Origin: Betaproteobacteria bacterium
GTDB lineage: Bacteria; Pseudomonadota; Gammaproteobacteria; Burkholderiales; Burkholderiaceae_C
DNA length: 40,530 nt
Assembly (NCBI GenBank): GCA_010030205.1
Contig: RGQD01000006.1
Location: 1 to 40,530 of the forward strand
Reading direction: 5' to 3'
The translations under genes were made by a program, and so were the position numbers. The notes beneath the pieces were generated by a model. It worked only from the letters and a program-made list of their open reading frames with translations, had not been told where the DNA came from and made no database searches. Positions 33,363 through 40,530 of this stretch are shown here, piece by piece (the stretch's first letter is position 1; each line of letters starts with the position of its first letter).

Positions 33363-34799
33363 ATGAACCCCTTGCCTGATGGTTTGATCGTCGTCGTCAA
33401 GCGCGATTGCCCCACCTGCGCCCTGGTCGAGCCCTTGCTGCTCGAGCTGGCGATGGGGCGTTTGCCGCTGACGGTCTATGTCCAGGACGAAGCCCGCTAC
33501 GCGGCCTCGCTGCCGGGCGGTGTGTTCGACGACACGCTCGAGCGCTCGTACCGGCTGGGCATCGAGTTCGTTCCCACGCTGATCCGCGTCGCCGACGGCC
33601 GCGAAGTCGCGCGCACCCACGGCTGGCACCGCGGCGACTGGCGCGAGATCAGCGGCAGGCAAGACCTGGGCGCTGATCTGCCCGAGCTGCGGCCGGGTTG
33701 CGGCTCTAAGACGCTGGACCCCGGCATCGCCGAGGATCTGCTGCTGCGCTTCGGTGACTCGGGCCTGCAGTCGCGCGAGGTCGTGGTTGGCGACGCCGAA
33801 GACGACATCGAAGCCTGTTACGACCGCGGCTGGAGCGACGGCCTGCCGGTGGTGCCGCCAACGCCGGCGCGGGTGCTGCGCATGCTGGCCGGCACGACGC
33901 GCAAACCCGACGAGATTCTGGGTATGGTGCCGCCCGACCTGGTGCCCTGCACGGTCGAGAAAGTGGCGGTCAACGCGGTGATGGCCGGCTGCAAGCCCGA
34001 ATACCTGCCGCTGGTGTTGGCGGCGGTCGAGGCTGCGCTGATCGACGAGTTCGGCATGCACGGCGTGCTGTGCACGACGATGTTTGCCGGGCCGGTCGTC
34101 ATCGTCAACGGCCCGATGGCGCGCAGCGTCGGTTTGAATTCGGGCGTCAATGCGCTCGGCCAGGGCCACCGCGCCAACGCGACGATCGGCCGCGCGCTGC
34201 AGCTGGTGATCCGCAACGTCGGCGGCGGCCGCCCGGGCGAGCTCGACCGCTCGACGCTGGGCACGCCGGGCAAGTACAGCTTCTGCTTCGCCGAGGCCGA
34301 GGATCCGGCCTGGGATTCGCTGTCGGTCGAGCGCGGTTTCAGCCCCGAGGCCTCGACCGTGACGCTGTTTGCCGGCGAAGGCGTTCAAGGCGTGGTCGAC
34401 CAGAAGTCGCGAACGCCCGAGTCGCTGGCGCGCAGCTTCGCGCTGTGCCTGCGGGTCGTCGACCATCCCAAGCTGGCGATGGCAGGCGATGCTTTGCTGG
34501 TCGTCTCGCCCGAGCACAGCCGGGTCTTCATCGAGGCCGGCTGGAGCAAGGCCAGGCTGCGCGAAGAGCTGGCGCGCCTGCTGCTGCTGCCTGGTGACGA
34601 GATGGTGGTCGGCGCTGGCGGCATCACCGAGGGTCTGCCGCCGGCTGTGGCCGGCACGCAAGTGCCCAAGTTCCGGCCCGGCGGCTTGATCATCGTTCGC
34701 GCCGGCGGCGGCGCTGGGCTTTTTTCAGCGATCATCGCTGGCTGGGCCGCCTCCGGCCCGGTGGGTTCCACCCCTGTTTCCAAGGAGATCACTGCATGA
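33363..34799 (+). CDS. Thioredoxin-like protein fused to a large conserved domain, partner of the UGSC selenoprotein
   Basis: This protein of about 478 residues starts with a thioredoxin-like domain: DGLIVVVKRDCPTCALVEPLLLELA carries a CPTC motif, followed by the cis-proline-like region GIEFVPTLIRVADG. After a link (about residue 120) comes a domain of about 340 residues (DGLPVVPPTPARVLRMLAG, MVPPDLVPCTVEKVAVNAVMAGCKPEYLPLV, GVLCTTMFAGPVVIVNGP, cited in parts) of a kind I do not recognise by name. Its stop overlaps the ATG of the selenoprotein (ATGA), so they are translationally coupled. A redox partner that recycles the selenoprotein is a natural idea but unproven. No good ribosome site marks the start; 33297 is an alternative. 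Confidence 0.72.
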   Translation: MNPLPDGLIVVVKRDCPTCALVEPLLLELAMGRLPLTVYVQDEARYAASLPGGVFDDTLERSYRLGIEFVPTLIRVADGREVARTHGWHRGDWREISGRQDLGADLPELRPGCGSKTLDPGIAEDLLLRFGDSGLQSREVVVGDAEDDIEACYDRGWSDGLPVVPPTPARVLRMLAGTTRKPDEILGMVPPDLVPCTVEKVAVNAVMAGCKPEYLPLVLAAVEAALIDEFGMHGVLCTTMFAGPVVIVNGPMARSVGLNSGVNALGQGHRANATIGRALQLVIRNVGGGRPGELDRSTLGTPGKYSFCFAEAEDPAWDSLSVERGFSPEASTVTLFAGEGVQGVVDQKSRTPESLARSFALCLRVVDHPKLAMAGDALLVVSPEHSRVFIEAGWSKARLREELARLLLLPGDEMVVGAGGITEGLPPAVAGTQVPKFRPGGLIIVRAGGGAGLFSAIIAGWAASGPVGSTPVSKEITA

Positions 34800-35320
34800 G
34801 CGCATCACAGATACTGCTAGACCCGACCTCGGAGCGCGCGCCCGTGGCGCGGTCGCTGACGGCGCGGCCCGCCGGGCTCGAAGGCCTGACGGTCGGCGTG
34901 CTCGACATCTCGAAGTCACGCGGCAACGTGTTTCTCGACCGGCTTGCCGAGCAGCTCGGCAGCCGCGGCGTTCGTGTCAAGCGCTACCGCAAGCCGACGT
35001 TCACCCGGCCGGCACCCACCGCGCTGCGCCAACAGATCGCTGCCGAATGCCAGCTCGTGATCGAAGGCCTGGCTGACTGAGGGTCCTGTACGTCGTGCTG
35101 TATGCATGACATCGTGGATCTTGAGTCGCGTGGCATTCCGGGAGTCGGCGTTGCATCGAGTGAATTTGTCGTGGCCGCTGAAATGCAGGCCAAGTCGCTG
35201 GGCATGGACCCGGCGATGGTCTTCGTCGCCCATCCGATCCAGGACCGCAGCGACGATGAGCTGCGTGCGCTCGCCGACGCGGCACTGCCTGACATCCTGC
35301 GCCGGCTGGTGGCCGGCTGA
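34796..35320 (+). CDS. UGSC-family selenoprotein (in-frame UGA = selenocysteine)
   Basis: Two short frames, 34796-35080 and 35102-35320, are one gene read through TGA at 35078-35080. The joined protein has 174 residues with selenocysteine at position 95 in the motif U-G-S-C (then TSCC). The part before it includes GLEGLTVGVLDISKSRGNVFLDRLAEQL; the part after it includes DLESRGIPGVGVASSEFV and DPAMVFVAHPIQDRS. Four facts support recoding: both halves are in the same frame, the motif matches the known UGSC (seleno)protein family, a hairpin with a GU loop follows the UGA, and selA, selB and selC lie next door. It is probably a thiol/selenol redox enzyme. Its activity and target are unknown. Confidence 0.9.
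35078..35080 (+). other. UGA selenocysteine codon
   Basis: In-frame TGA followed by GGG TCC TGT, giving U-G-S-C. A standard gene finder would stop here and report two small ORFs. Confidence 0.88.
35092..35110 (+). promoter_or_regulatory. Bacterial SECIS hairpin
   Basis: GTCGTGC (35092-35098) pairs with GCATGAC (35104-35110) through seven base pairs, one of them G-U, over the loop TGTAT. The loop carries GU, as does the E. coli fdhF element that SelB reads. The hairpin begins 11 bases after the UGA and its GU is 19 bases from it, within the range known for bacterial SECIS elements. It is also coding sequence. Confidence 0.75.
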
Positions 35321-35371
35321 GGACATCACCGGATTGCCCTGCAGCTCGCCGCGCTCTGCGGGCAAGCGCTC

Positions 35372-36793
35372 ATGGCCTTGATCCCGGCTGCGCTGCACCT
35401 GCCGGCGGTCGACCAGGTGCTGGCTTGGCCGGGCTTGGCCGGGCTGCTGGCATCGCAAGGCCGCCAGCCGGTGCTCGACGCGGTGCGCGCCGAGCTGGCC
35501 GAGCGGCGCGCCGCAGCGCGCTTGGCGCCGGCCGGTGCTGCGCCAGACCCAGCTGAACTGCTGGCCGGCATCACGGCCAAGCTGCAGGCCTGGGCCCAGC
35601 CCTCGCTGAGGCCTGTTTTCAACCTCAGCGGCACGGTGCTGCACACCAACCTGGGCCGTGCGCCCTTGCCGGCCCAGGCGCTGGCGGCGATCGCGCAGGT
35701 CGCCGCTGGCGCGTCCAACCTCGAATTCGACCTGGCCAGCGGCCGTCGTGGCGACCGCGACGATCATGTCGAGGCCTGGTTGCGGCGGCTGACTGGCGCC
35801 GAGGCTGCGACCGTGGTCAACAACAATGCCGCGGCGCTGATGCTGGTGCTGGGCAGCTTGGCGCGGCGGCGCGAGGTGATCGTCTCGCGCGGTGAGCTGG
35901 TCGAGATCGGCGGCTCGTTCAGGCTGCCCGAGATCATGGCGCTGGCCGGCTGCAAGCTGCGCGAGGTCGGCACCACCAACCGCACCCACCTGCAAGACCA
36001 TGCCGATGCGTTCGGCCCGCGCAGCGCGATGGTGCTCAAGGTCCACACCAGCAACTACCGCATAGAGGGTTTCAGCGCTGCGGCCGACGAGCGCGAGCTC
36101 GGCGCGCTGTGCAAGCAGCAAGGCCTGCCGTTTGTGGTCGACCTGGGCAGCGGCTCGCTGGTCGACATGGCGCGTTACGGCCTGCCGCGCGAGCCCACGC
36201 CGCAGCAGGCGCTGGCCGCCGGTGCCGACCTGGTGACCTTCAGCGGCGACAAGCTGCTCGGCGGGCCGCAGGCCGGCATCGTGGTCGGCCGCGCCGACCT
36301 GATCGCCAAGCTGAAGAAAAACCCCTTGAAGCGCGCGCTGCGCTGCGACAAGCTCACGCTGGCCGCGCTCGAGGCCGTGCTGCGCCTGTACGCCGACCCT
36401 GAGCGCTTGCAGCAGCAACTGCCCACGCTGCGGCTGCTGGCGCGGCCGGCGGCGCAGATCGAGGCGCTGGCGCAGCGCCTGCAGCCGGTGCTCGCGGCTT
36501 GGTTGATGCTAGGGTTGAGCGACCTGGCGATCGCGGTCGAGGTCGTCGCACTGAGCAGCCAGATCGGCAGCGGTGCGCTGCCGGTCGAGCGCTTGCCCAG
36601 CCATGGCTTGCGGCTGACGCCGTCGGGTGCGAAGCGGCGGTCGGGCAGCGCGCTCGAGGCGCTCGCAGCCCGCTTGCGCGCGCTGCCTGTGCCGGTGGTC
36701 GGCCGCATCGCTGACGGCGCGCTGCTGCTCGACCTGCGCTGCCTGGAGGACGAGCCGGGGTTTCGCACGCTGTTCGAGACCGGCCGCGCATGA
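35372..36793 (+). CDS. selA: L-seryl-tRNA(Sec) selenium transferase
   Basis: The 473-residue PLP enzyme converts seryl-tRNA(Sec) to selenocysteyl-tRNA(Sec) using selenophosphate. Landmarks are NLSGTVLHTNLGRAPLP, ATVVNNNAAALMLVLG, REVIVSRGELVEIGGSFRLPEIM (cited in part), GTTNRT, VHTSNYRIEGF, VDLGSGSLVD, and FSGDKLLGGPQAG whose lysine 294 should hold PLP. Length fits the family (about 460). It lies 51 bases after the selenoprotein and overlaps selB by 4 bases. Confidence 0.96.
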   Translation: MALIPAALHLPAVDQVLAWPGLAGLLASQGRQPVLDAVRAELAERRAAARLAPAGAAPDPAELLAGITAKLQAWAQPSLRPVFNLSGTVLHTNLGRAPLPAQALAAIAQVAAGASNLEFDLASGRRGDRDDHVEAWLRRLTGAEAATVVNNNAAALMLVLGSLARRREVIVSRGELVEIGGSFRLPEIMALAGCKLREVGTTNRTHLQDHADAFGPRSAMVLKVHTSNYRIEGFSAAADERELGALCKQQGLPFVVDLGSGSLVDMARYGLPREPTPQQALAAGADLVTFSGDKLLGGPQAGIVVGRADLIAKLKKNPLKRALRCDKLTLAALEAVLRLYADPERLQQQLPTLRLLARPAAQIEALAQRLQPVLAAWLMLGLSDLAIAVEVVALSSQIGSGALPVERLPSHGLRLTPSGAKRRSGSALEALAARLRALPVPVVGRIADGALLLDLRCLEDEPGFRTLFETGRA

Positions 36794-38700
36794 TCGTCGC
36801 CACCGCAGGCCATGTCGACCACGGCAAGACCAGCCTGGTCAAGGCCTTGACCGACATAGCCACCGACAACCTGGCCGAGGAGAAGCGCCGCGGCATGTCG
36901 ATAGACCTGGGCTTCGCCCATGCCGAGATCGGTGTCTCGGCCCAGGGTGAGCCGCTGACGCTGGGCTTTGTCGACGTGCCAGGCCATGAGCGCTTCGTTC
37001 GCAACATGTTGGCCGGCGTCGCGGCGATCGATCTGGCGCTGCTGGTGGTCGCCGCAGACGACGGCGTGATGCCGCAGACCCGCGAGCACCTGGCGATCCT
37101 GTCCTTGCTGGGCGTGCCGCGCTGCATCGTCGCGCTGACCAAATCCGACCGCGTCGCGCCGGAGCGGCTGGCCCAGGCCGGGCGTGAGGTCGCCGACTTG
37201 CTCGCCGATGGGCTCCACGCTCACTTTGCTGGCGCCCCGCAGTTCGCGCTGGTGGCCACCGATGCCGGCGACCCAGGCGTGCTGGCGCTGCGCCAGCACC
37301 TGGCCGATGCGGCAGCGCAGCTGGCTGCGCGCAGCACCGCAGGGCATTTCAGGCTAGCGGTCGACCGCAGCTTCGCGCTGGCTGGCGCCGGCCGCATCGT
37401 CACCGGCGCGGTGTTGTCGGGCCGTGTGCAGATAGGTGACGAGCTGGTGCTGTCGCCGCACGGCATCAGCGCCAGGGTGCGCGGCATCCAGGTCGGCAAG
37501 CAGCGCGCCGAGCAGGCCTTGGCCGGCCAGCGCTGCGCGCTCAACCTGGCCGGTGTCGACCTCAAGCGCCGCGACCCGGTCCGCGGCGACTGGATCTTGG
37601 CACCGGCAGCCCACGCGCCGACCGATCGATTGGACGTTCGGCTGCGCGTGCTGGCCAGCGAAGCGCGGCCCTTGCCTTCGCGGCAGATGCTGCAACTGCA
37701 CATTGGCGCTGCGGCGGTCAACGCCCGTGTCGCCGCGCTGGCGGGCTGGGACGCCGCGCCCGGCAGCAGCGGGTTGGCCCAGTTGGTGCTCGAGTCCCCG
37801 ATCGCTGCGCTGCACGGCGATCGGTTCGTGCTGCGAGACCCGGCCGCTAGCCGCACGCTGGCCGGCGGTCAGGTGGTCGACCCTTTCGGTCCGGTGCGTG
37901 GCCGAGACCGGCCGGCGCGCGCGCTGCAGCTGGCTGCGCTGGCGCTGCCCGAGCCCGCGCAAGCGCTGGCAGCGTTGCTGGCTGCCGAACCTGGCGGCGT
38001 GGACCTGGCCCGCTTCGCGCTGGCACGCAATCTGCGCGCCGACGAGGCCGATGCGCTGATCCTGGCGCAGGCGGTGCAGCGCATCCCGGGCTCGGTCTGG
38101 GGCCTGTCGGTCGGTCACTGGCAGGCGCTGCGTGAGCGGCTGTGCGAGGCGCTGGCGCGCTGGCATGCTGACCAGCCCGACGTCTCGGGTGTGGCGGCCA
38201 CCGTGCTGGCGCCTGGCCTGCGCACCGTCTTGCTGCGCGCGGCGCTCGACTCGCTGGTCGAGGCCGGCAGCTTGCAGCGCGAGGGCCTGCGCTACCGCTT
38301 GACGGGGCACATCGCCCAGCTGTCCGAGGCTGACGCCGACCTGCTCGCGCGCGTGACCGATCACCTGGCGCCTGCTGGCCTGCGCCCGCCCATCGTCGGC
38401 GAACTCGCGACGCTGCTAGGGCTGCCGCAGCCTGCGCTGCTCGAGTTCCTGGGCCGCGCCCACCGGCTGGGGCACTTGCTGCGGGTCGCGCCGAACCGTT
38501 TCTACCTGCCGCCCACGGTGGCTGAGCTGGTCCGGCATGCGCGCGAGCTGGCCGCCGAATCCGCTGACGGTGGCGTTGACGCCGCAGCCTTCCGCGACCG
38601 CACCGGCATCGGCCGCAACCTGACGGTGCAGGTGCTCGAGTTTCTCGACCGCGAAGGCCTGACGCGCTTCGATGGCATCCGCCACCGGCCGGTCGATTGA
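36790..38700 (+). CDS. selB: Selenocysteine-specific elongation factor
   Basis: The 636-residue factor begins with the GTP-binding domain: GHVDHGKTSLVKALT (G1, residues 7-15), DVPGHERFVRNMLAG (G3), LTKSD (G4). Domains II and III follow, then C-terminal winged helices (about residues 400-636) that bind the SECIS hairpin; RPPIVGELATLLGL and the ending VQVLEFLDREGLTRFDGIRHRP fit this. It brings Sec-tRNA to the ribosome at the UGA. Its ATG overlaps the selA stop (ATGA). The tRNA-Sec gene follows after 30 bases. Confidence 0.96.
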   Translation: MIVATAGHVDHGKTSLVKALTDIATDNLAEEKRRGMSIDLGFAHAEIGVSAQGEPLTLGFVDVPGHERFVRNMLAGVAAIDLALLVVAADDGVMPQTREHLAILSLLGVPRCIVALTKSDRVAPERLAQAGREVADLLADGLHAHFAGAPQFALVATDAGDPGVLALRQHLADAAAQLAARSTAGHFRLAVDRSFALAGAGRIVTGAVLSGRVQIGDELVLSPHGISARVRGIQVGKQRAEQALAGQRCALNLAGVDLKRRDPVRGDWILAPAAHAPTDRLDVRLRVLASEARPLPSRQMLQLHIGAAAVNARVAALAGWDAAPGSSGLAQLVLESPIAALHGDRFVLRDPAASRTLAGGQVVDPFGPVRGRDRPARALQLAALALPEPAQALAALLAAEPGGVDLARFALARNLRADEADALILAQAVQRIPGSVWGLSVGHWQALRERLCEALARWHADQPDVSGVAATVLAPGLRTVLLRAALDSLVEAGSLQREGLRYRLTGHIAQLSEADADLLARVTDHLAPAGLRPPIVGELATLLGLPQPALLEFLGRAHRLGHLLRVAPNRFYLPPTVAELVRHARELAAESADGGVDAAAFRDRTGIGRNLTVQVLEFLDREGLTRFDGIRHRPVD

Positions 38701-38730
38701 GGCTGGCGCATGCTAAGGTTGGCTCGCTTC

Positions 38731-38826
38731 GGAAGGGCAGCGTTTCCCGGTGGAGCGCCCGGTCTTCAAAACCGGTGAGATGCGCCCAGCGTGTCTGGTG
38801 GGTTCGACTCCCACTCCCTTCCGCCA
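38731..38826 (+). tRNA. selC: tRNA-Sec (anticodon TCA)
   Basis: The 96-base gene has all the marks of bacterial tRNA-Sec: acceptor GGAAGGG/CCCTTCC (a C-T pair at the eighth position), a long D stem of six pairs (GCGTTT/GAGCGC), anticodon stem CCGGT/ACCGG with TCA at 38766-38768, a long variable arm, T arm GTGGG-TTCGACT-CCCAC, and encoded GCCA at the 3' end. It reads UGA as selenocysteine and lies directly after selB. A TGCTAAGGT stretch 12 bases before it could be an extended -10, or it may be processed from the selAB transcript. Confidence 0.96.
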
Positions 38827-38934
38827 TTTCTTTCCCGGCCCAGGCGTTTGCACCGGCGACCCGGCAGCTGAGTCTCAGCGCCTGCTGTTTTCGAATCCCT
38901 TTCCCATCCCTTTCCCCAGCCATCGGAGTTAGCC

Positions 38935-40081
38935 ATGAGTCAGTCCCCCGCCCGCACCGGGCTGCAGCTTCGCACCCTCGTCAAGCCCAGCGCTGAGCTC
39001 GAGATCTCGCTGGTCAGCGTGGCCGTTCCCAGCCCGGCGGCCGACGAGGTCGTCGTTCGGATCGAGGCCACGCCGATCAATCCGTCTGACATCGGTCTGC
39101 TGCTGGGCGCGGCCGACATCGGCAGCGCCAAGCTCTCAGGCAGCGCTGCCAGCCCGGTGGTCACGCTGAGCATCGCCGAGCGGTCGATGAAAGGCCATGG
39201 CCGGCCGGCTGGGTCAGTCGCTGCCGGCCGGCAACGAAGGTGCCGGTGTGGTCGTCGAGGCCGGTGCTTCGGCGGCCGCGCAGGCCTTGCTGGGCAAGAC
39301 GGTGGCGTTGATCGGCGGCGCGATGTACGCCCAGTACCGCAGCATCCAGGCCGACCAGTGCTTGCTGCTGCCAGCGGGCACGACAGCGGCTGAAGGGGCG
39401 TCGTGCTTCGTCAACCCGCTGACGGCGCTGGGCATGGTCGAGACGATGAGGCGCGAAGGCCACAGCGCACTGGTGCACACCGCTGCCGCGTCCAACCTGG
39501 GCCAGATGCTCCAAAAGATCTGCCTGGCCGATGGCGTGGCGCTGGTCAACATTGTGCGCAAGCCCGAGCAGGCGGCGCTGCTGCGGGCGCTCGGCGCGAA
39601 GCATGTCTGCGACGCAAGCTCGGCCAGCTTCATGGACGACCTGATCGAGGCGCTGGCGGCCACCGGTGCGACCATCGCTTTCGACGCCACTGGCGGCGGC
39701 AAGCTCGCCGGTCAGATCCTCATCGCCATGGAGGCTGCGATCAACCGCAACGCCAAGGAATTCAGCCGTTACGGCTCAGCCGTGCACAAACAGGTCTACC
39801 TCTACGGCAACCTCGACCTCAGCCCGACCGAGATCAGCCGCAGCTTCGGCATGGCCTGGGGCATGGGCGGCTGGCTGCTGTTCCCGTTCCTGGACAAGAT
39901 CGGCGCGGCCGCGACCCAGGCCTTGAAACAACGGGTGGCGGCTGAACTCAAGACCACTTTCGCGAGCCATTACGCGCGCGAGATCTCGCTCGCCCAGGCG
40001 CTGCAGGCCGAGCTGATCGCGGTCTATGGCCAGCGCGCCACCGGTACCAAGCTGCTGATCAACCCCAGCTTGGGCGGCTGA
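38935..40081 (+). pseudogene. Zinc-type (MDR) alcohol/quinone dehydrogenase with 1-nt frameshift
   Basis: The N-terminal part (MSQSPARTGLQLRTLVKPSAELEISL, ADEVVVRIEATPINPSDIGLL) is a medium-chain dehydrogenase start. The body continues in the next frame from MAGRLGQSLPAGNEGAGVVVEAG through VHTAAASNLGQMLQKICLADG (cited in part) and AFDATGGGKLAGQIL to a TGA at 40079-40081. The change occurs at ATGAAAGGCC (39187-39196), where one G too many splits the expected K-A-M-A. Removing it gives a full-length protein of about 381 residues. It may be a sequencing error, since no other damage is seen, or a true mutation. The classical zinc ligands were not found, so a quinone-oxidoreductase-like member is possible. 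Confidence 0.85.
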
Positions 40082-40088
40082 AGCCTGC

Positions 40089-40104
40089 GGGCCGCGAGAG
40101 GCCC
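40089..40104. terminator. Hairpin between convergent genes
   Basis: GGGCC (40089-40093) pairs with GGCCC (40100-40104) over GCGAGA. It lies between the convergent stops at 40081 and 40117 and could end transcripts from both sides. No T-run is present. Confidence 0.35.
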
Positions 40105-40116
40105 TGTGCCCGGACT

Positions 40117-40530
40117 TCAGCTAAATCTCAATGTCAGCGGCCGCAGTGGCGCGCTGAAGTTCGCGGTCCAGCTCTGGCCGGCTTGTACCGGAAAGGCATC
40201 GGTCCAGGTGCCAGTGGTGACCAGGTCGCCGCGCTGGATGTCTGCTGCGCCGGGGCAGGCGCGCAGCTCGATCAGAAAGTGCAGCAGTGCGTCCAGCGGG
40301 CTGCCCAGCACGTTTGCGCCTTGGCCCGAGGCCATCGGTGCGCCATCGCATTGCAGCGCCACCGTGGCGCCGGCCAGCGCGGCCTGCAGCCCGGCGGCGT
40401 CGCTGGCGATTGCGCTCACCGGCTGACGCCGACCCACGACCAGACGGGCGTGTAGCCCGCCGTCGGCCACGGCTTCTGGCGCCTTGAACTTCCAGCCAGG
40501 ACTGTGGCTCTGGACGATTTCGAAGCCCGG
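40117..40530 (-). CDS. 2-keto-4-pentenoate hydratase-like protein (partial, C-terminal part)
   Basis: The frame is open from the window edge and ends at 40117. It reads PGFEIVQSHSPGWKFKAPEAVADGGLHARLVVG (cited in part), SGQGANVLGSPLDALLHFLIEL and RGDLVTTGTWTDAFPVQAGQSW. This is the C-terminal part of the fumarylacetoacetase-fold hydratases (MhpD/HpcG type) that add water to 2-hydroxydienoates in aromatic ring-cleavage pathways. The N-terminus lies beyond 40530. The GTG at 40470 is an internal codon and not a start. Confidence 0.87.
   Translation of the reverse strand, partial: PGFEIVQSHSPGWKFKAPEAVADGGLHARLVVGRRQPVSAIASDAAGLQAALAGATVALQCDGAPMASGQGANVLGSPLDALLHFLIELRACPGAADIQRGDLVTTGTWTDAFPVQAGQSWTANFSAPLRPLTLRFS

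Noticed and set aside
36175-38923. Long minus-strand ORFs opposite selA and selB
   Set aside because: Shadows of selA/selB codon bias; the plus-strand proteins are unambiguous.
1-40530. CRISPR arrays, insertion sequences, prophage genes, riboswitches
   Set aside because: No regularly spaced repeats, transposase, integrase or known riboswitch-like leader was recognised by reading; short motifs could be missed without a search.

Overview
The window looks like chromosome of a high-GC betaproteobacterium, most likely order Burkholderiales. The reasons are GC-rich coding bias, four Bug/TctC-type periplasmic receptors of the tripartite tricarboxylate transporter (TTT) class, two branched-chain-type ABC binding proteins, and many acyl-CoA and TPP-dependent catabolic enzymes. 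No phage, insertion sequence, CRISPR array or rRNA gene was seen.

Layout. 1-94: tail of a probable membrane protein. 153-5524: three TPP-dependent enzyme systems around a Bug receptor; a broken acetolactate-synthase-like gene faces a minus-strand operon (benzoylformate-decarboxylase-like enzyme, Bug receptor, two-subunit decarboxylase with a broken alpha subunit). 5670-7935: a luciferase-like monooxygenase divergent from a tartrate/D-malate dehydrogenase. 8032-9262: an intact toxin-antitoxin pair and a second antitoxin with a toxin remnant. 9305-15604: arylsulfatase, broken TauD-type dioxygenase, acyl-CoA ligase and a DUF1254/DUF1214 protein. 15783-18332: exported PepF-like peptidase and a VapBC pair. 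18558-26456: enoyl-CoA hydratase, alkylsulfatase-like metallo-beta-lactamase protein, Bug receptor, acyl-CoA ligase plus acyl-CoA carboxyltransferase, and a divergent TetR regulator. 26457-29274: two ABC binding proteins. 29467-33135: YebC, a broken Bug receptor, a carboxymuconolactone-decarboxylase-like protein, a SnoaL-like protein and a RelE/Xre pair.

The most notable region is 33363-38826, a compact selenocysteine cassette on the plus strand. It has a thioredoxin-like partner protein, then a selenoprotein of UGSC type whose in-frame UGA (35078-35080) is followed at once by a SECIS-like hairpin, then selA, selB and the tRNA-Sec gene selC. Selenoprotein and decoding machinery therefore sit together; only selD is not in the window. 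A zinc-type dehydrogenase with a 1-nt frameshift and the C-terminal part of a 2-keto-4-pentenoate hydratase close the window.

A second theme is damage. At least six places (about 1316, 2740, 3295, 11982, 30320, 30738) show otherwise well-conserved genes that lack 8 to roughly 35 expected codons, usually with a frame change, and 39193 carries a single extra base. This is either real gene decay by short deletions or an assembly artefact; the sequence alone cannot decide.
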